DNA of 64,000 nucleotides from Chitinophaga silvatica (GCF_003419895.1 NZ_QPMM01000002.1:248001-312000); one strand, 5' to 3'; counted from the first letter of the stretch, positions 1-8,953 are shown. Notes: a model not told the origin generated them from the sequence alone. Numbers and translations: made by a program.

Positions 1-1412
1 ATGAACTCGACCTGGAAGAACTCCTCATTATCCGGCGTGAAATAAGTGCATCCGGCAAATCCCGTGCATTCGTTAACGATACTCCCGTTAATATATCACA
101 ACTCGGTGAACTAAGTACTTACCTGGTAGATCTGCATCAGCAGTTCGATACCCTCGCACTGGCAAATGCCGATTTTCAACGGGAAGTAATTGATGCCCTG
201 GTAAATAAACCCGTTGTCTTACAAGAATATCAACAAGTTTATTCACAATATGCACAGGTGCAAAAGCGATATAAACACCTGGTTGAAAGCAGAGATAGCG
301 CTAACAAGGAACTTGATTATAATCGTTTTCTGCTGGATGAGCTGACAGAAGCTAATTTCTATCAGAATGAAGTTGAGGACCTGGATGCTGAGCTGCAAAC
401 CCTCAGCCATGCCGAAGAAATTAAGAATACCCTGAATCGTATTTACTTTCAGCTTAAAGAAGATGAACAACCAATTCTTCAGCAAATAAAACAACTACAG
501 GCCTCCCTGAATGGCTTGGCGAACTTCCATAAGGAAATTCCCGGTTTAGCAGAGCGATTATTATCGACTTATGTTGAACTGCAGGATATTTCCGGGGAAA
601 TAGAAGGGATCAACGACCAGGTATTTTATGATGCTGCCAGAATAGAAGTCGTAAATGAAAGACTTACTATGGGGTATCGCCTGTTCAAAAAGCATAGCGT
701 TCAAACAACCAATGAATTACTGGAAATAAAAGAGGCACTGTCAACAAAGGTTGCCGATGTTTTAAACCTCGACGATCAGTTACTGGCGCTGGAACAGGAG
801 CAGACAAGATTACAGGAACATTTGCTGCAAACGGCAGCCATTATTACTGCACATCGGCAGGAACAGGCAATGCCATTTGCTCAACGTGTCAATGAATTGC
901 TGGCCCAGGTAGGCATGCCAAATGCCAGATTGAAGGTCGATATTCTTGTTGGTGAACTGAATCCGCATGGTCAGGATACTATCGATTTCCTGTTCGATGC
1001 CAATAAAAGCAATCAATTTGCGCCAGTGGGTAAGGTGGCTTCCGGCGGTGAGTTAAGCCGGATTATGCTGTGTATTAAGTCTCTGGTTGCTAAATCAGTG
1101 GCTTTACCAACCCTCATTTTTGATGAAATTGATACTGGTATTTCCGGAGAAGCCGCCCGTCAGGTAGGTATTATTCTGAAAGATTTGGCTAAATCTCATC
1201 AAATCATCTGTATTACACATCAGCCGCAGATTGCCGGTAAGGCAGATGCTCATTATTTTGTCTTTAAAGATGCAAAGGCAGATAAAGTGACTACCAGCGT
1301 ACGTTTATTGTCGGTGGAGGAACGTGTAAATAAAATTGCTCAGATGCTTAGCGGTGAAAAACCAACTGCTGCAGCGCTTGAGAATGCACGTGAAATGCTG
1401 ACGAGTTTCTAG
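1..1412 (+). CDS. recN: DNA repair protein RecN, 5' end missing
   Basis: This is the C-terminal part of the SMC-like ATPase RecN, which acts in double-strand break repair. The reading frame is open from base 3, so the start and the N-terminal Walker A lie outside the window; about 469 of the usual 550 or so residues are present. Near the start the protein shows the RecN stretch REISASGKSRAFVND and LVDLHQQF. A long coiled coil follows. The C-terminal head carries the ABC signature ASGGELSR, the Walker B segment LIFDEIDTGISGEAA and the switch ITHQPQIA. The gene ends with TAG 17 bp before a long palindromic repeat. Family assignment is firm; only the missing 5' end is uncertain. Confidence 0.96.
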   Translation, partial: ELDLEELLIIRREISASGKSRAFVNDTPVNISQLGELSTYLVDLHQQFDTLALANADFQREVIDALVNKPVVLQEYQQVYSQYAQVQKRYKHLVESRDSANKELDYNRFLLDELTEANFYQNEVEDLDAELQTLSHAEEIKNTLNRIYFQLKEDEQPILQQIKQLQASLNGLANFHKEIPGLAERLLSTYVELQDISGEIEGINDQVFYDAARIEVVNERLTMGYRLFKKHSVQTTNELLEIKEALSTKVADVLNLDDQLLALEQEQTRLQEHLLQTAAIITAHRQEQAMPFAQRVNELLAQVGMPNARLKVDILVGELNPHGQDTIDFLFDANKSNQFAPVGKVASGGELSRIMLCIKSLVAKSVALPTLIFDEIDTGISGEAARQVGIILKDLAKSHQIICITHQPQIAGKADAHYFVFKDAKADKVTTSVRLLSVEERVNKIAQMLSGEKPTAAALENAREMLTSF

Positions 1413-1429
1413 CTCGCGATGCTCGCGTT

Positions 1430-1591
1430 TTTCTCGCAAAGAAGCAAAGAAGCAAAGAGGCATAAGGATCAAAGCGGATGTTTTCAAGAGCTATTGACCG
1501 ATTTCTTTTATAATTGGAGCGAATCGGAAGTCCTTAAAAACATCCGCTTTGATCCTTATGCCTCTTTGCTTCTTTGCTTCTTTGCGAGAAA
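1430..1591. repeat. Long palindromic element, copy R1
   Basis: Two perfect 55-bp arms (1430-1484 and 1537-1591) flank a 52-bp centre. The outer arm carries a repeated GCAAAGA unit and the end TTTCTCGCAAAG. The inner part holds GGATCAAAGCGGATG and a core resembling copies R3 and R4. An apical stem CCGATT/AATCGG is also visible. It starts 17 bp after the recN stop and ends 33 bp before fabI. The right-arm tip contains TTTG boxes reading toward fabI. A role as terminator, RNA-stability element or mobile palindrome is inference. Confidence 0.93.
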
Positions 1592-1603
1592 CTACTATTT
1601 TTG
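1573..1603 (+). promoter_or_regulatory. Putative fabI promoter, -33 box in repeat arm
   Basis: TTTG at 1573-1576 is followed after 19 bp by TATTTTTG at 1596-1603, matching the Bacteroidota pattern TTTG-N17-23-TAnnTTTG. Transcription would start near 1609, ahead of the ATG at 1625. The -33 box is inside the right arm of repeat R1 and the -7 box lies just outside it. Confidence 0.6.
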
Positions 1604-1624
1604 CCGAAATTAATTTTTGACCAA

Positions 1625-2437
1625 ATGGCTCATAACTTATTAAAAGGGAAGAAAGGTATCATTTTCGGTGCATTAGATGAAAAGTCTATTGCATGGAGAA
1701 CTGCACTTCGTTGTGTAGAAGAAGGCGCTGAAATTGTGCTTACCAATGCCCCTATTGCCCTCCGTATGGGTGAGATCAACAAACTTGCGGAAACTTGTAA
1801 AGCACCTGTAATTCCTGCGGATGTTACCAATATGGATGATCTGACCAACCTGTTCAACAAATCTATGGAGCATTTTGGTGGCAAGATCGATTTCGTGCTC
1901 CACTCAGTAGCAATGGGTATGAATATCCGTAAAGGCAGAAGTTATATGGATCTGGATTACGATTTCAATCACAAAACCTTCGATATTTCTGCAATTTCAT
2001 TACACCGCGTTCTGCAAACAGCTTACAAGCTCGATGCATTAAACGAATGGGCTTCTGTAATTGCATTATCTTATATAGCTGCTCAACGCGTATTCCCTGA
2101 CTACGGCGAAATGGCCGATGCTAAAGCATTACTCGAGTCTATTGCCCGCAGTTTTGGTTATCACTACGGTACTCATAAGAAAGTACGTATCAATACCATC
2201 TCTCAATCTCCTGTTAAAACAACTGCAGGTGGTGGGGTAAAAGGTTTTGATGGCTTTATGGCTTATGCAGAGAATATGAGCCCTCTTGGTAATGCAACTG
2301 CAGACGAATGCGCTAATTATGCAGTGGCATTGTTCTCAGACCTTACCAAAATGGTTACTATGCAGAATTTGTTCCATGATGGAGGTTTCTCCTTTACCGG
2401 AGTTTCTCAGGGAGTTATTAATCAGATGGAGAAATAA
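1625..2437 (+). CDS. fabI: Enoyl-[acyl-carrier-protein] reductase (NADH) FabI
   Basis: FabI reduces trans-2-enoyl-ACP with NADH in the last step of each fatty-acid elongation round, in the cytoplasm. The 270-residue product is an SDR-fold protein with the FabI-type nucleotide-binding start KKGIIFGALDEKSIAW. The catalytic pair has Tyr-x6-Lys spacing (Y160, K167), and a second conserved tyrosine sits in ALSY at 150. The ATG at 1625 gives the normal MAHNLLKGKKG start; the frame is open further upstream into the repeat but that part has no family similarity. It has its own candidate promoter and an intrinsic terminator at 2447. This is the likely triclosan-type target enzyme; confidence is high. 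Confidence 0.97.
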   Translation: MAHNLLKGKKGIIFGALDEKSIAWRTALRCVEEGAEIVLTNAPIALRMGEINKLAETCKAPVIPADVTNMDDLTNLFNKSMEHFGGKIDFVLHSVAMGMNIRKGRSYMDLDYDFNHKTFDISAISLHRVLQTAYKLDALNEWASVIALSYIAAQRVFPDYGEMADAKALLESIARSFGYHYGTHKKVRINTISQSPVKTTAGGGVKGFDGFMAYAENMSPLGNATADECANYAVALFSDLTKMVTMQNLFHDGGFSFTGVSQGVINQMEK

Positions 2438-2446
2438 TTACAAATG

Positions 2447-2471
2447 GGTATGGCCTGGCCATACCTTTTTT
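2447..2471 (+). terminator. Intrinsic terminator after fabI
   Basis: The inverted repeat GGTATGGCC/GGCCATACC is followed directly by six T residues, ten bases after the fabI stop codon. Confidence 0.8.
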
Positions 2472-2473
2472 GT

Positions 2474-2510
2474 TTAAAAAATAAAAAGCCGTTTCCTTCC
2501 GGGAACGGCT
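2474..2510 (-). terminator. Intrinsic terminator for the DUF2795 gene
   Basis: Read on the minus strand, a ten-base-pair stem (AGCCGTTCCC with GGAAACGGCT, one G-T pair) is followed by a long T-rich run. It lies 48 bp past the stop of the minus-strand gene and faces the fabI terminator. Confidence 0.72.
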
Positions 2511-2557
2511 TAAATATTATTTGTCATAGTGTGGGAGAACAATAAACAAACACTTGT

Positions 2558-2779
2558 CTAATACTCATCTTCATTAAAGAAGAAGTCGTCTTGGGACGGA
2601 TAATCAGACCAAATATCTTCAATCCCCTCGTAAATTTCTCCCTCATCCTCCAGCTCCTGAAGGTTCTCGATTACTTCGATCGGTGCACCGGAACGAATGG
2701 CGTAGTCGATAAGTTCGTCTTTTGTAGCTGGCCATGGAGCGTCCTCCAGGTATGAAGCTAATTCTAATGTCCAGTACAT
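2558..2779 (-). CDS. DUF2795 family small acidic protein
   Basis: This 73-residue acidic protein begins MYWTLELASYLEDAPWPATKDELIDYAIRSG in two visible blocks: an N-terminal part resembling a winged-helix or HTH-like module, and a strongly acidic tail with EDEGEIYEGIEDIW and DDFFFNEDEY. It resembles the DUF2795 proteins common in Bacteroidota, whose function is not established. There is no signal peptide or membrane segment. It stands alone, divergent from lolD, with its own promoter and terminator, which suggests a free-standing housekeeping gene. The family call is from recognition of the N-terminal sequence; no function is claimed. Confidence 0.85.
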   Translation of the reverse strand: MYWTLELASYLEDAPWPATKDELIDYAIRSGAPIEVIENLQELEDEGEIYEGIEDIWSDYPSQDDFFFNEDEY

Positions 2780-2810
2780 CGTATTAAAATTTTTACTTTT
2801 TAATTTTCCG

Positions 2811-2841
2811 CAAAAGTATTATTTAATTTGAAATAAACAAC
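2811..2841 (-). promoter_or_regulatory. Putative promoter of the DUF2795 gene
   Basis: On the minus strand TTG (complement of 2838-2840) is followed after 19 bp by TACTTTTG (complement of 2811-2818), a good match to the Bacteroidota -33/-7 pattern, 32 bp before the start codon. Confidence 0.6.
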
Positions 2842-2879
2842 TTTTACTATTTTATTGGTTAATTACGTTTCTTTGGGTT

Positions 2880-3530
2880 ATGCTAACCGCTCGCAATCTT
2901 ACCAAAAATTATTCCAATTTACCCATTCTGAAAGGGGTAGATATTACTGTTGGCAAAGGAGAAATCGTAACCATCGTAGGCTCTTCAGGCGCTGGGAAAA
3001 GCACTTTGCTGCATATTCTTGGCACACTGGATACTCCCTCTTCAGGAGAAATTTTTCTGAATGATGTCAATCTGGCCGATCTGAAAGGCGACTCATTGGC
3101 CGATTTCAGGAACCGGCATATAGGCTTTATCTTTCAGTTCCATCACCTTTTACCAGAATTTTCAGCACTCGAGAATGTTTGCATTCCAGGCTATATTGCT
3201 GGTACCAAAAAGAGTGAGGTCAAAGAAAAAGCACTTTTCCTCCTCGAAACGCTTGGCCTCCAACACCGGTTAGATAATAAGCCCAATCAGTTGTCGGGCG
3301 GTGAACAACAACGCGTTGCCGTTGCCCGTGCCCTGATCAACAATCCGGATGTGGTGATGGCCGATGAACCGACAGGCAATTTAGACTCTAAGAATGCTTA
3401 TGAACTGCACCACCTCTTTTTGGAGTTAAGGGATAAACTGAAGCAAACTTTCATCATAGTAACGCACAACGAAGAACTGGCGCCAATGAGCGACAGGCAG
3501 CTGGTGATGAAAGATGGAAGAATTATTTAA
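2880..3530 (+). CDS. lolD: ABC transporter ATP-binding protein, LolD-like
   Basis: This 216-residue ATPase belongs to the LolD/MacB type, which drives lipoprotein release from, or substrate export across, the inner membrane. It shows Walker [10 protein letters not shown] (residues 38-46), a Q-loop [10 protein letters not shown], the signature [15 protein letters not shown], Walker [14 protein letters not shown] and an H-loop VTHNEE. These are the hallmarks of the LolD subgroup. No LolC/LolE permease is adjacent, which is usual in Bacteroidota, where the subunits are often dispersed. The stop codon overlaps the stop of the convergent deacetylase-like gene. The assignment to LolD rather than another MacB-type ATPase is probable, not certain. 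Confidence 0.85.
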   Translation: MLTARNLTKNYSNLPILKGVDITVGKGEIVTIVGSSGAGKSTLLHILGTLDTPSSGEIFLNDVNLADLKGDSLADFRNRHIGFIFQFHHLLPEFSALENVCIPGYIAGTKKSEVKEKALFLLETLGLQHRLDNKPNQLSGGEQQRVAVARALINNPDVVMADEPTGNLDSKNAYELHHLFLELRDKLKQTFIIVTHNEELAPMSDRQLVMKDGRII

Positions 3531-4429
3531 TGACCAAAGATATCTGCGGCTGCCTTAAAAGTCTGACAGTGGGCATTCACCACATCCCTTACCTGCGGGG
3601 AGTATCCTCCTCCCATTGCTACGGCACAGGGAATCTGATGTTTATATAGGCATTCAAAAACCAGCTCGTCACGCTGCCGGCAGCCATCTGGAGTTACTTT
3701 CAATTTTCCGAATTTATCTGTTTCCAGGATATCTACCCCTGAAAGATAAAATACGAGATCAGGCTTCACCTGGTTTATCAACTTAGGCAGGGCTCCGGCC
3801 AATAAACCCAGATAGGCAGATGTATCCATTCCGTCCTGCAATGGAATATCCCAATCCGACACCTCTTTGTGGAATGGATAGTTATGTGCACCATGCATAC
3901 TAAACGTATATACATTGGGGTTATTGGCAAAGATAGCCGCACTGCCATTCCCCTGATGCACATCCAAATCAATGATCAGCGCCTGCTTAATTTTTTTCTG
4001 TTCCAGCAGATAATTGGCCGCTACGGCAAAATCATTCAACAAACAAAATCCTTCTCCTCTGTCTGCAAATGCATGATGGGTACCTCCGGCGATATTTAAA
4101 CCTATACCATGCTCAAGCGCATGCAACGCAATATCAATCGTACCTTGAGTAATTACAATTTCTCTTAATGTTAATGCAGGAGATTGCGGAAAACCTATTT
4201 TTCTCTGCTCCCTGGCCGGTAAGGTCTGGTCTCTTAGTTGCTGCCAATAGGATTTGCTATGGGTTAAACAAATAACCTCTTCCGCAGCAGGTGCAGGTTC
4301 AAAGAGGTGTTCAGCCTGAATAACACCTTCTCTCAGCAACTGCTCTGGTATTAATTCATACTTAACCATCGGAAAGCGATGATCGGCCGGTAACGGATGT
4401 GTATAAATCGGATGATATGCTATTTTCAT
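3527..4429 (-). CDS. Histone deacetylase-like (AcuC/HDAC superfamily) amidohydrolase
   Basis: This 300-residue protein belongs to the zinc-dependent arginase/deacetylase superfamily. Conserved pieces are GGTHHAFADRGEGFCLLND (the paired active-site histidines), the metal-binding DLDVHQGNGSA, a second metal-binding aspartate region around GVDILETD, and GGGYS near the end. Such bacterial enzymes deacetylate small amines or proteins; the substrate here is unknown. A GTG at 4444 would overlap the upstream TGA, but the ATG at 4429 gives the family-like start MKIAYHPIYTHPLP and is chosen. It is directly downstream of pdeM and probably cotranscribed with the repair genes, although a repair role is only inferred. 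Confidence 0.88.
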   Translation of the reverse strand: MKIAYHPIYTHPLPADHRFPMVKYELIPEQLLREGVIQAEHLFEPAPAAEEVICLTHSKSYWQQLRDQTLPAREQRKIGFPQSPALTLREIVITQGTIDIALHALEHGIGLNIAGGTHHAFADRGEGFCLLNDFAVAANYLLEQKKIKQALIIDLDVHQGNGSAAIFANNPNVYTFSMHGAHNYPFHKEVSDWDIPLQDGMDTSAYLGLLAGALPKLINQVKPDLVFYLSGVDILETDKFGKLKVTPDGCRQRDELVFECLYKHQIPCAVAMGGGYSPQVRDVVNAHCQTFKAAADIFGH

Positions 4430-4440
4430 GAATGTATGGT

Positions 4441-5088
4441 TCACTGCGCCCGAATTATGGATTTTCCGGCTATTACAAACACGATGTCATCTTCTGAGGG
4501 GTTAATGTTCGCATGGCCAGTAAAGTGTCCGAAAGCGGGTAAAATGCCGCAATGTTCACCAAAATAGAAGCAGGGTACTCTCAGTCGCTGCTTGCCGGCC
4601 CCCTGCATTACAAACGCCGGATGTAAATGCCCCGAAAAAGTATATTTATACCCATTAGCCTCTTCACAAGGTTCATGGATGAAGTGAATATCCCTTATTG
4701 TCAGCGTATCATGCACATTTATTGCTAATTGTTCGTATACGGATTCTGCCATGATATCATGATTTCCTTCAACTAAATCAAAATCAATATTTGCAAATTG
4801 CTGGCGCCAGATCTTAAAATACTGCACTTCATTATTCTCTGCACTATGAAACATATCGCCTACAATGATGATCCTCCGGGGCAGAAATTTGATGATCAGC
4901 TGCTGTAACCTAAATAAGTCTTCCTCGCCAATACCCGATGGTACGGCAATCCCCGACTTACGGAAATGCGTTGCCTTACCCAGATGAAGATCTGATACAA
5001 TCAATGCTTTTTCTTCTTCCCAAAAAATAGCCCGCTCGGCCAACAAATGCCAATGCTGATCCTGAAAGTTAAATATTTCCCCTACCAC
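4441..5088 (-). CDS. pdeM: Ligase-associated DNA damage response endonuclease PdeM (metallophosphoesterase)
   Basis: This 215-residue calcineurin-like phosphoesterase shows the binuclear metal motifs in order: D33-x-H35 in VSDLHLGKATHFRKSG, GDMFH at 77-81, GNHD at 108-111 and GHLHP later. The SDLHLGKATHFRKSGI stretch is characteristic of the DNA-ligase-associated phosphoesterase family, which travels with a DEXH helicase, an ATP-dependent ligase and an MBL exonuclease. It lies 38 bp downstream of the helicase on the same strand. The other two partners are in this window at 15.4-18.1 kb. It is thought to process DNA in repair; the family is well known as a set, the chemistry less so. Confidence 0.92.
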   Translation of the reverse strand: MVGEIFNFQDQHWHLLAERAIFWEEEKALIVSDLHLGKATHFRKSGIAVPSGIGEEDLFRLQQLIIKFLPRRIIIVGDMFHSAENNEVQYFKIWRQQFANIDFDLVEGNHDIMAESVYEQLAINVHDTLTIRDIHFIHEPCEEANGYKYTFSGHLHPAFVMQGAGKQRLRVPCFYFGEHCGILPAFGHFTGHANINPSEDDIVFVIAGKSIIRAQ

Positions 5089-5126
5089 TGAACCTTGTAT
5101 TTAATGGGGTGCAAATTATTAATTTC

Positions 5127-7580
5127 TTAACCGTTCACCGCTATCAATTTTTTGATACGGTCTTCCAGCTTTTCACTGGTCATAGTATCTCTTAAACTAT
5201 CTACCTTAATCGGGAAGCAGAATGGTGTAAGCTTCTCAGGGGTGGTGATTACAATATGGCTAACTGCAATACGCTCAAGGGTTTCTCTTAACCTGGCCTC
5301 TTCCATCTGGTAGAAGAATGCCTCGTTAAAGGCTTGGCGAAGCAAAAGATTATCGGGATCATAATCCTTAAAAACATTAAACAACAAGGAGGCCGAAGAT
5401 TGTAAGTGCCTGTTGGCTTTATGTTTACCCGGATAGCCCTGAAATATCAGTCCGGCTATCACTGCTATGTCTCTGAATTTCCTTCTGGCCATTTCTGTAG
5501 CGTTAACACTGGTCTGAAGTTCTGTCAGCAGATTATCTGTAGTAAATAATGCTTTGGCATTCTCTATAGTTAATGGGATTGGCTGGTCAGATAAAAGCTC
5601 AAACCCATAGTCATTCATCGCTATGGAAAAAGTGATCGGTTGTATCTGGCTGATTCGGTATGCTAATAATGCAGCCATTACTTCGTGTACCAACCTTCCT
5701 TCGAAAGGATAAACAAAAAGATGGTAACCATCTTTTGTAGTTATTTTTTCAACCAGCAATTCATTATCCTTAGGTATATGTGATAATGTTTCCTGTAAAT
5801 TGAAAAGCGGCTGCAATGCGATTAATTCAGGGTCTTTGGTGCGCCCGGAAAGTGCCTCATTGAATTTCTGCCTGAGCATCCTGCCCAGGTTCGAAGACAG
5901 CGGAATTCGGCCTCCCTGGTAACTTGGCACTATTGTTTTTTTAGCATTGGATTTACGCACCAGTACTGTCATGTCTTTGATCATCACAAATTCCAGGTTT
6001 CGTCCGGCCAGTGTAAAGGTATCACCAGCCTGCAATCTGGATATAAATCCTTCTTCTATTACGCCTACGTAGCCTCCACTGAGAAATTTCACTTTAAGCA
6101 TAGCATCGCTCACGATGGTACCAATATGCAGCCGGTGCCGCATTGCCATAGTTCGATTCCTGCAGATATAGAAATCGCCTGTTCTTTCTACTTTTTTAAA
6201 TTCATCATACCCGCCAAGTGCATCTCCTCCGGTTGTGAGAAAAGCCAGTAACCATATCCATTCCTCTTCTGTAAGATCCTGGTAGCAAAAGGTTTTCTTT
6301 ACTTCTTCAAAGATTTCATCAGAATTAAAGCCTTCCGATACAGCAAGGGTCATCAGGTACTGAAGTAATACATCGAAAGCCAACATCACCGGCATTCGGC
6401 TTTCGATAAGATCTTCTTCCATAGCAGCTTTTAATGCAGCCGCTTCCACTAATTCCAATGCATGGGTAGGTAAAAAGAATATTTTACTCACAGCTCCAGG
6501 TTGATGGCCGCTACGTCCGGCTCTTTGCAGAAACCGGGCTACTCCTTTAGGGCTACCTACCTGAATAACACTGTCGACCGGCCGGAAATCTACTCCCAAA
6601 TCCAGACTGGCAGTACAAACCACTGCCTTTAGTATACCATTGTGTAAGGCTTCTTCCACCCAAATTCTCAATTCCTGATCAATAGATCCATGATGCAATG
6701 CCAGGGCTCCTGCCAGCATTGGATCATACTTCAGTAATGCCTGATACCAGATTTCTGATTGAGAACGGGTATTGGTAAAGATCAGGGTAGTTTGGCTTTC
6801 TTCAATAACTGGCAATGCCTGAGGCAACATTCGTATTCCTAAATGTCCGGCCCAGGGGTAGTTTTCAATTTCTTCGGGAATAACACTTTTGAGTGCAATA
6901 TTCTTTTTAAGATTAGATCTGATGATTATTCCATTTCCGTGATAAGGCCCCAATAATACTTCGAGTGCTTCATCCAGGTTGCCAATGGTGGCTGAAATAC
7001 CCCACACTTTAAGTTCACCGGCTTTGAGTCCTTTAAGTCTGCTAAGTGCCAGTTCTACCAATACGCCTCTTTTACTGCCTATCAGTTCGTGCCACTCATC
7101 CACTACCACTGTATGCAGCTTTTTAAATACAGCCGGGTATTCTTTCTGAGCTAATAACAAATGCAGACTTTCGGGGGTGATGATCAAGACTTCCGGCATT
7201 TGTCGTTTTTGGGCAGCACGGGTAGCTACAGCTGTATCTCCGCTTCGAATACCTACCTGCCATGGAATATCCAGTTCCTGTAATGCGGCTTCCATTGCTC
7301 TGCCAAGGTCTTTGGCCAGGGCACGCAAAGGAGTTACCCACAAAAGTTGCAGGCCATTTTTTGTTTTACTCTTATAATCTTTTGGATGATTATCAATCCA
7401 GGAGATCACGGCTCCTAAAAAGAGAGAGAATGTTTTTCCGAATCCTGTGGGAGCATTCACAATACCTGATTTGCCCTGCAAATAGGCTTTCCATGCATCT
7501 TCCTGGAATTTAAAGGGTTTGAGTTCCTTATCTTCCAGCCATTTATTAATCACTTTCCAGCCACCCGAACGTTGTTGCAT
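5127..7580 (-). CDS. Ligase-associated DNA damage response DEXH-box helicase
   Basis: This 817-residue SF2 helicase is related to Lhr. It has Walker A APTGFGKT (residues 43-50), motif Ia TPLRALAKD, motif II DEWHE (161-165), motif III SATIG, motif IV TNTRSQSE and motif VI QRAGRSGHQPG. The motif II form DEWHE, with the long C-terminal Lhr-like region, fits the ligase-associated DEXH helicase family. It is expected to unwind or remodel DNA together with the ligase, exonuclease and phosphoesterase. It is the first gene of a minus-strand unit with pdeM and the deacetylase-like gene. The ATG at 7580 gives a normal start just before the WKVINKWL segment. Confidence 0.94.
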   Translation of the reverse strand: MQQRSGGWKVINKWLEDKELKPFKFQEDAWKAYLQGKSGIVNAPTGFGKTFSLFLGAVISWIDNHPKDYKSKTKNGLQLLWVTPLRALAKDLGRAMEAALQELDIPWQVGIRSGDTAVATRAAQKRQMPEVLIITPESLHLLLAQKEYPAVFKKLHTVVVDEWHELIGSKRGVLVELALSRLKGLKAGELKVWGISATIGNLDEALEVLLGPYHGNGIIIRSNLKKNIALKSVIPEEIENYPWAGHLGIRMLPQALPVIEESQTTLIFTNTRSQSEIWYQALLKYDPMLAGALALHHGSIDQELRIWVEEALHNGILKAVVCTASLDLGVDFRPVDSVIQVGSPKGVARFLQRAGRSGHQPGAVSKIFFLPTHALELVEAAALKAAMEEDLIESRMPVMLAFDVLLQYLMTLAVSEGFNSDEIFEEVKKTFCYQDLTEEEWIWLLAFLTTGGDALGGYDEFKKVERTGDFYICRNRTMAMRHRLHIGTIVSDAMLKVKFLSGGYVGVIEEGFISRLQAGDTFTLAGRNLEFVMIKDMTVLVRKSNAKKTIVPSYQGGRIPLSSNLGRMLRQKFNEALSGRTKDPELIALQPLFNLQETLSHIPKDNELLVEKITTKDGYHLFVYPFEGRLVHEVMAALLAYRISQIQPITFSIAMNDYGFELLSDQPIPLTIENAKALFTTDNLLTELQTSVNATEMARRKFRDIAVIAGLIFQGYPGKHKANRHLQSSASLLFNVFKDYDPDNLLLRQAFNEAFFYQMEEARLRETLERIAVSHIVITTPEKLTPFCFPIKVDSLRDTMTSEKLEDRIKKLIAVNG

Positions 7581-7630
7581 GGTATGAAATTAGGACAAAA
7601 TGATAAATATTGAATCGCTTATTTTTGCAT

Positions 7631-8953
7631 ATGCTTTCTTATTTCAAACTATCTGAAAATAATACTACAGCGAAGAAGGAGATTCTTGCCGGACTTACAA
7701 CATTTTCCACAATGGCATACATTCTGGCAGTGAATCCGGGGATTTTATCTACCACCGGAATGGATTTCTCTGCACTGATTACTGCCACAGCGCTGGCCGC
7801 AGCCATCGGTACGCTGGTAATGGCATTTTATGCCAATCTACCTATTGGGGTTGCACCCGGCATGGGCTTAAATGCTTTCTTCGCCTATACTATTGTTTCA
7901 TCCATGGGATATAGCTGGCAGTTTGCGTTGACAGCTGTATTTCTGGAGGGAGTGATTTTTATCTTTTTGTCGATGTTTCGGATTCGGGAAGCTATAATCA
8001 TCAGTATTCCGCATAATCTGAAGCATGCCATATCTGTGGGTATAGGATTGCTGATTGCATTGATTGGGATGGCAAATGCAGGGATTATAGAAACAGGTAT
8101 GCATCATGTTGGTGAGGGCAAGTTGGATGGGGTAATCCTGAAGATTGGAGATATAACAAGCGCGGGTCCGCTTATTGCACTAACAGGTCTGGTAGTGAGT
8201 GGCGTACTGATGTATAAAAAGGTAAATGCTGCATTGCTGATAGGAATACTTGCCGCAACCGTGGTTGGTATCCCGATCGGGTTAACACATTTACCAGCAA
8301 ACGGACATTTTGTGAGCCTGCCTCCTTCTATTGCTCCCATTGCTTTTAAGCTGGAATTTGATGAGATCTTTTCGTTAGATATGCTGTTGATTTTATTTAC
8401 GCTGTTAATGGTAAATCTTTTCGACACAGTAGGAACCCTTATAGGGCTATGTAATAAAGCTGGTTTGTTGGATGCCAATGGCCGCTTTCCCAGAGCTAAG
8501 CAGGCATTAATGGCAGATGCTGTGGGCACTACAGCAGCCGGATTGCTGGGTACCAGTGTGGTTACTGCTTATGTAGAAAGTGCCAGTGGTATTGCTGCCG
8601 GAGGTAAAACTGGGCTAACAGCTTTAACAGTGGCCGTAATGTTTTTACTTTCCCTGTTTTTTGCTCCTGTTTTTGCAATGATTCCTGCAGCTGCAACTGC
8701 TCCTGCATTGATTATTGTTGGTATGTTGATGATGGGGGCGGTTACGAAAATCGACTTCCATGATGTTACAGAAGCTATTCCGGCATTTCTGGCAATTGTT
8801 ATGATGCCTTATAGCTATAGCATTGCTGAAGGGATTGTATTTGGAATGTTGTCTTATGTATTGTTGAAGGTATTAACCGGACAATACAAAAGTATCAGTC
8901 CTGTAATGTACGTTTTGTCGATCCTTTTCATCATTACATTCCTGGTGAAATAA
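7631..8953 (+). CDS. NCS2 family (AzgA-type) nucleobase permease
   Basis: This 440-residue integral membrane protein has about twelve to fourteen hydrophobic segments and imports purines (adenine, guanine or hypoxanthine) by proton symport in characterised AzgA relatives. Recognisable parts are the N-terminal KKEILAGLTTFSTMAYIL, VAPGMGLNAFFAY, LFDTVGTLIGLCNKAGLLD and GTSVVTAYVESASGIAAGG. A TTG at 7610 would add seven residues, but the ATG at 7631 is preferred. TATTTTTG at 7620-7627 resembles a -7 box and would leave almost no leader. The stop abuts that of the convergent carboxypeptidase gene with no base between them. Substrate preference is not readable from sequence. Confidence 0.93.
   Translation: MLSYFKLSENNTTAKKEILAGLTTFSTMAYILAVNPGILSTTGMDFSALITATALAAAIGTLVMAFYANLPIGVAPGMGLNAFFAYTIVSSMGYSWQFALTAVFLEGVIFIFLSMFRIREAIIISIPHNLKHAISVGIGLLIALIGMANAGIIETGMHHVGEGKLDGVILKIGDITSAGPLIALTGLVVSGVLMYKKVNAALLIGILAATVVGIPIGLTHLPANGHFVSLPPSIAPIAFKLEFDEIFSLDMLLILFTLLMVNLFDTVGTLIGLCNKAGLLDANGRFPRAKQALMADAVGTTAAGLLGTSVVTAYVESASGIAAGGKTGLTALTVAVMFLLSLFFAPVFAMIPAAATAPALIIVGMLMMGAVTKIDFHDVTEAIPAFLAIVMMPYSYSIAEGIVFGMLSYVLLKVLTGQYKSISPVMYVLSILFIITFLVK

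Noticed and set aside
1430..1591. CRISPR array or tandem repeat in the GCAAAGA units
   Set aside because: The units are only seven or eight bases, have no spacers and are part of one long palindrome.
1419..1613. Open frame of 64 codons through repeat R1
   Set aside because: It is made of the two palindrome arms and has no protein-like sequence; the frame is open only because of the GCAAAGA repeats.
4429..4444. GTG start of the deacetylase-like gene overlapping the pdeM stop
   Set aside because: The ATG at 4429 gives the family-like start; the GTG adds five residues without similarity. It remains possible, so the overlap is mentioned only as an option.
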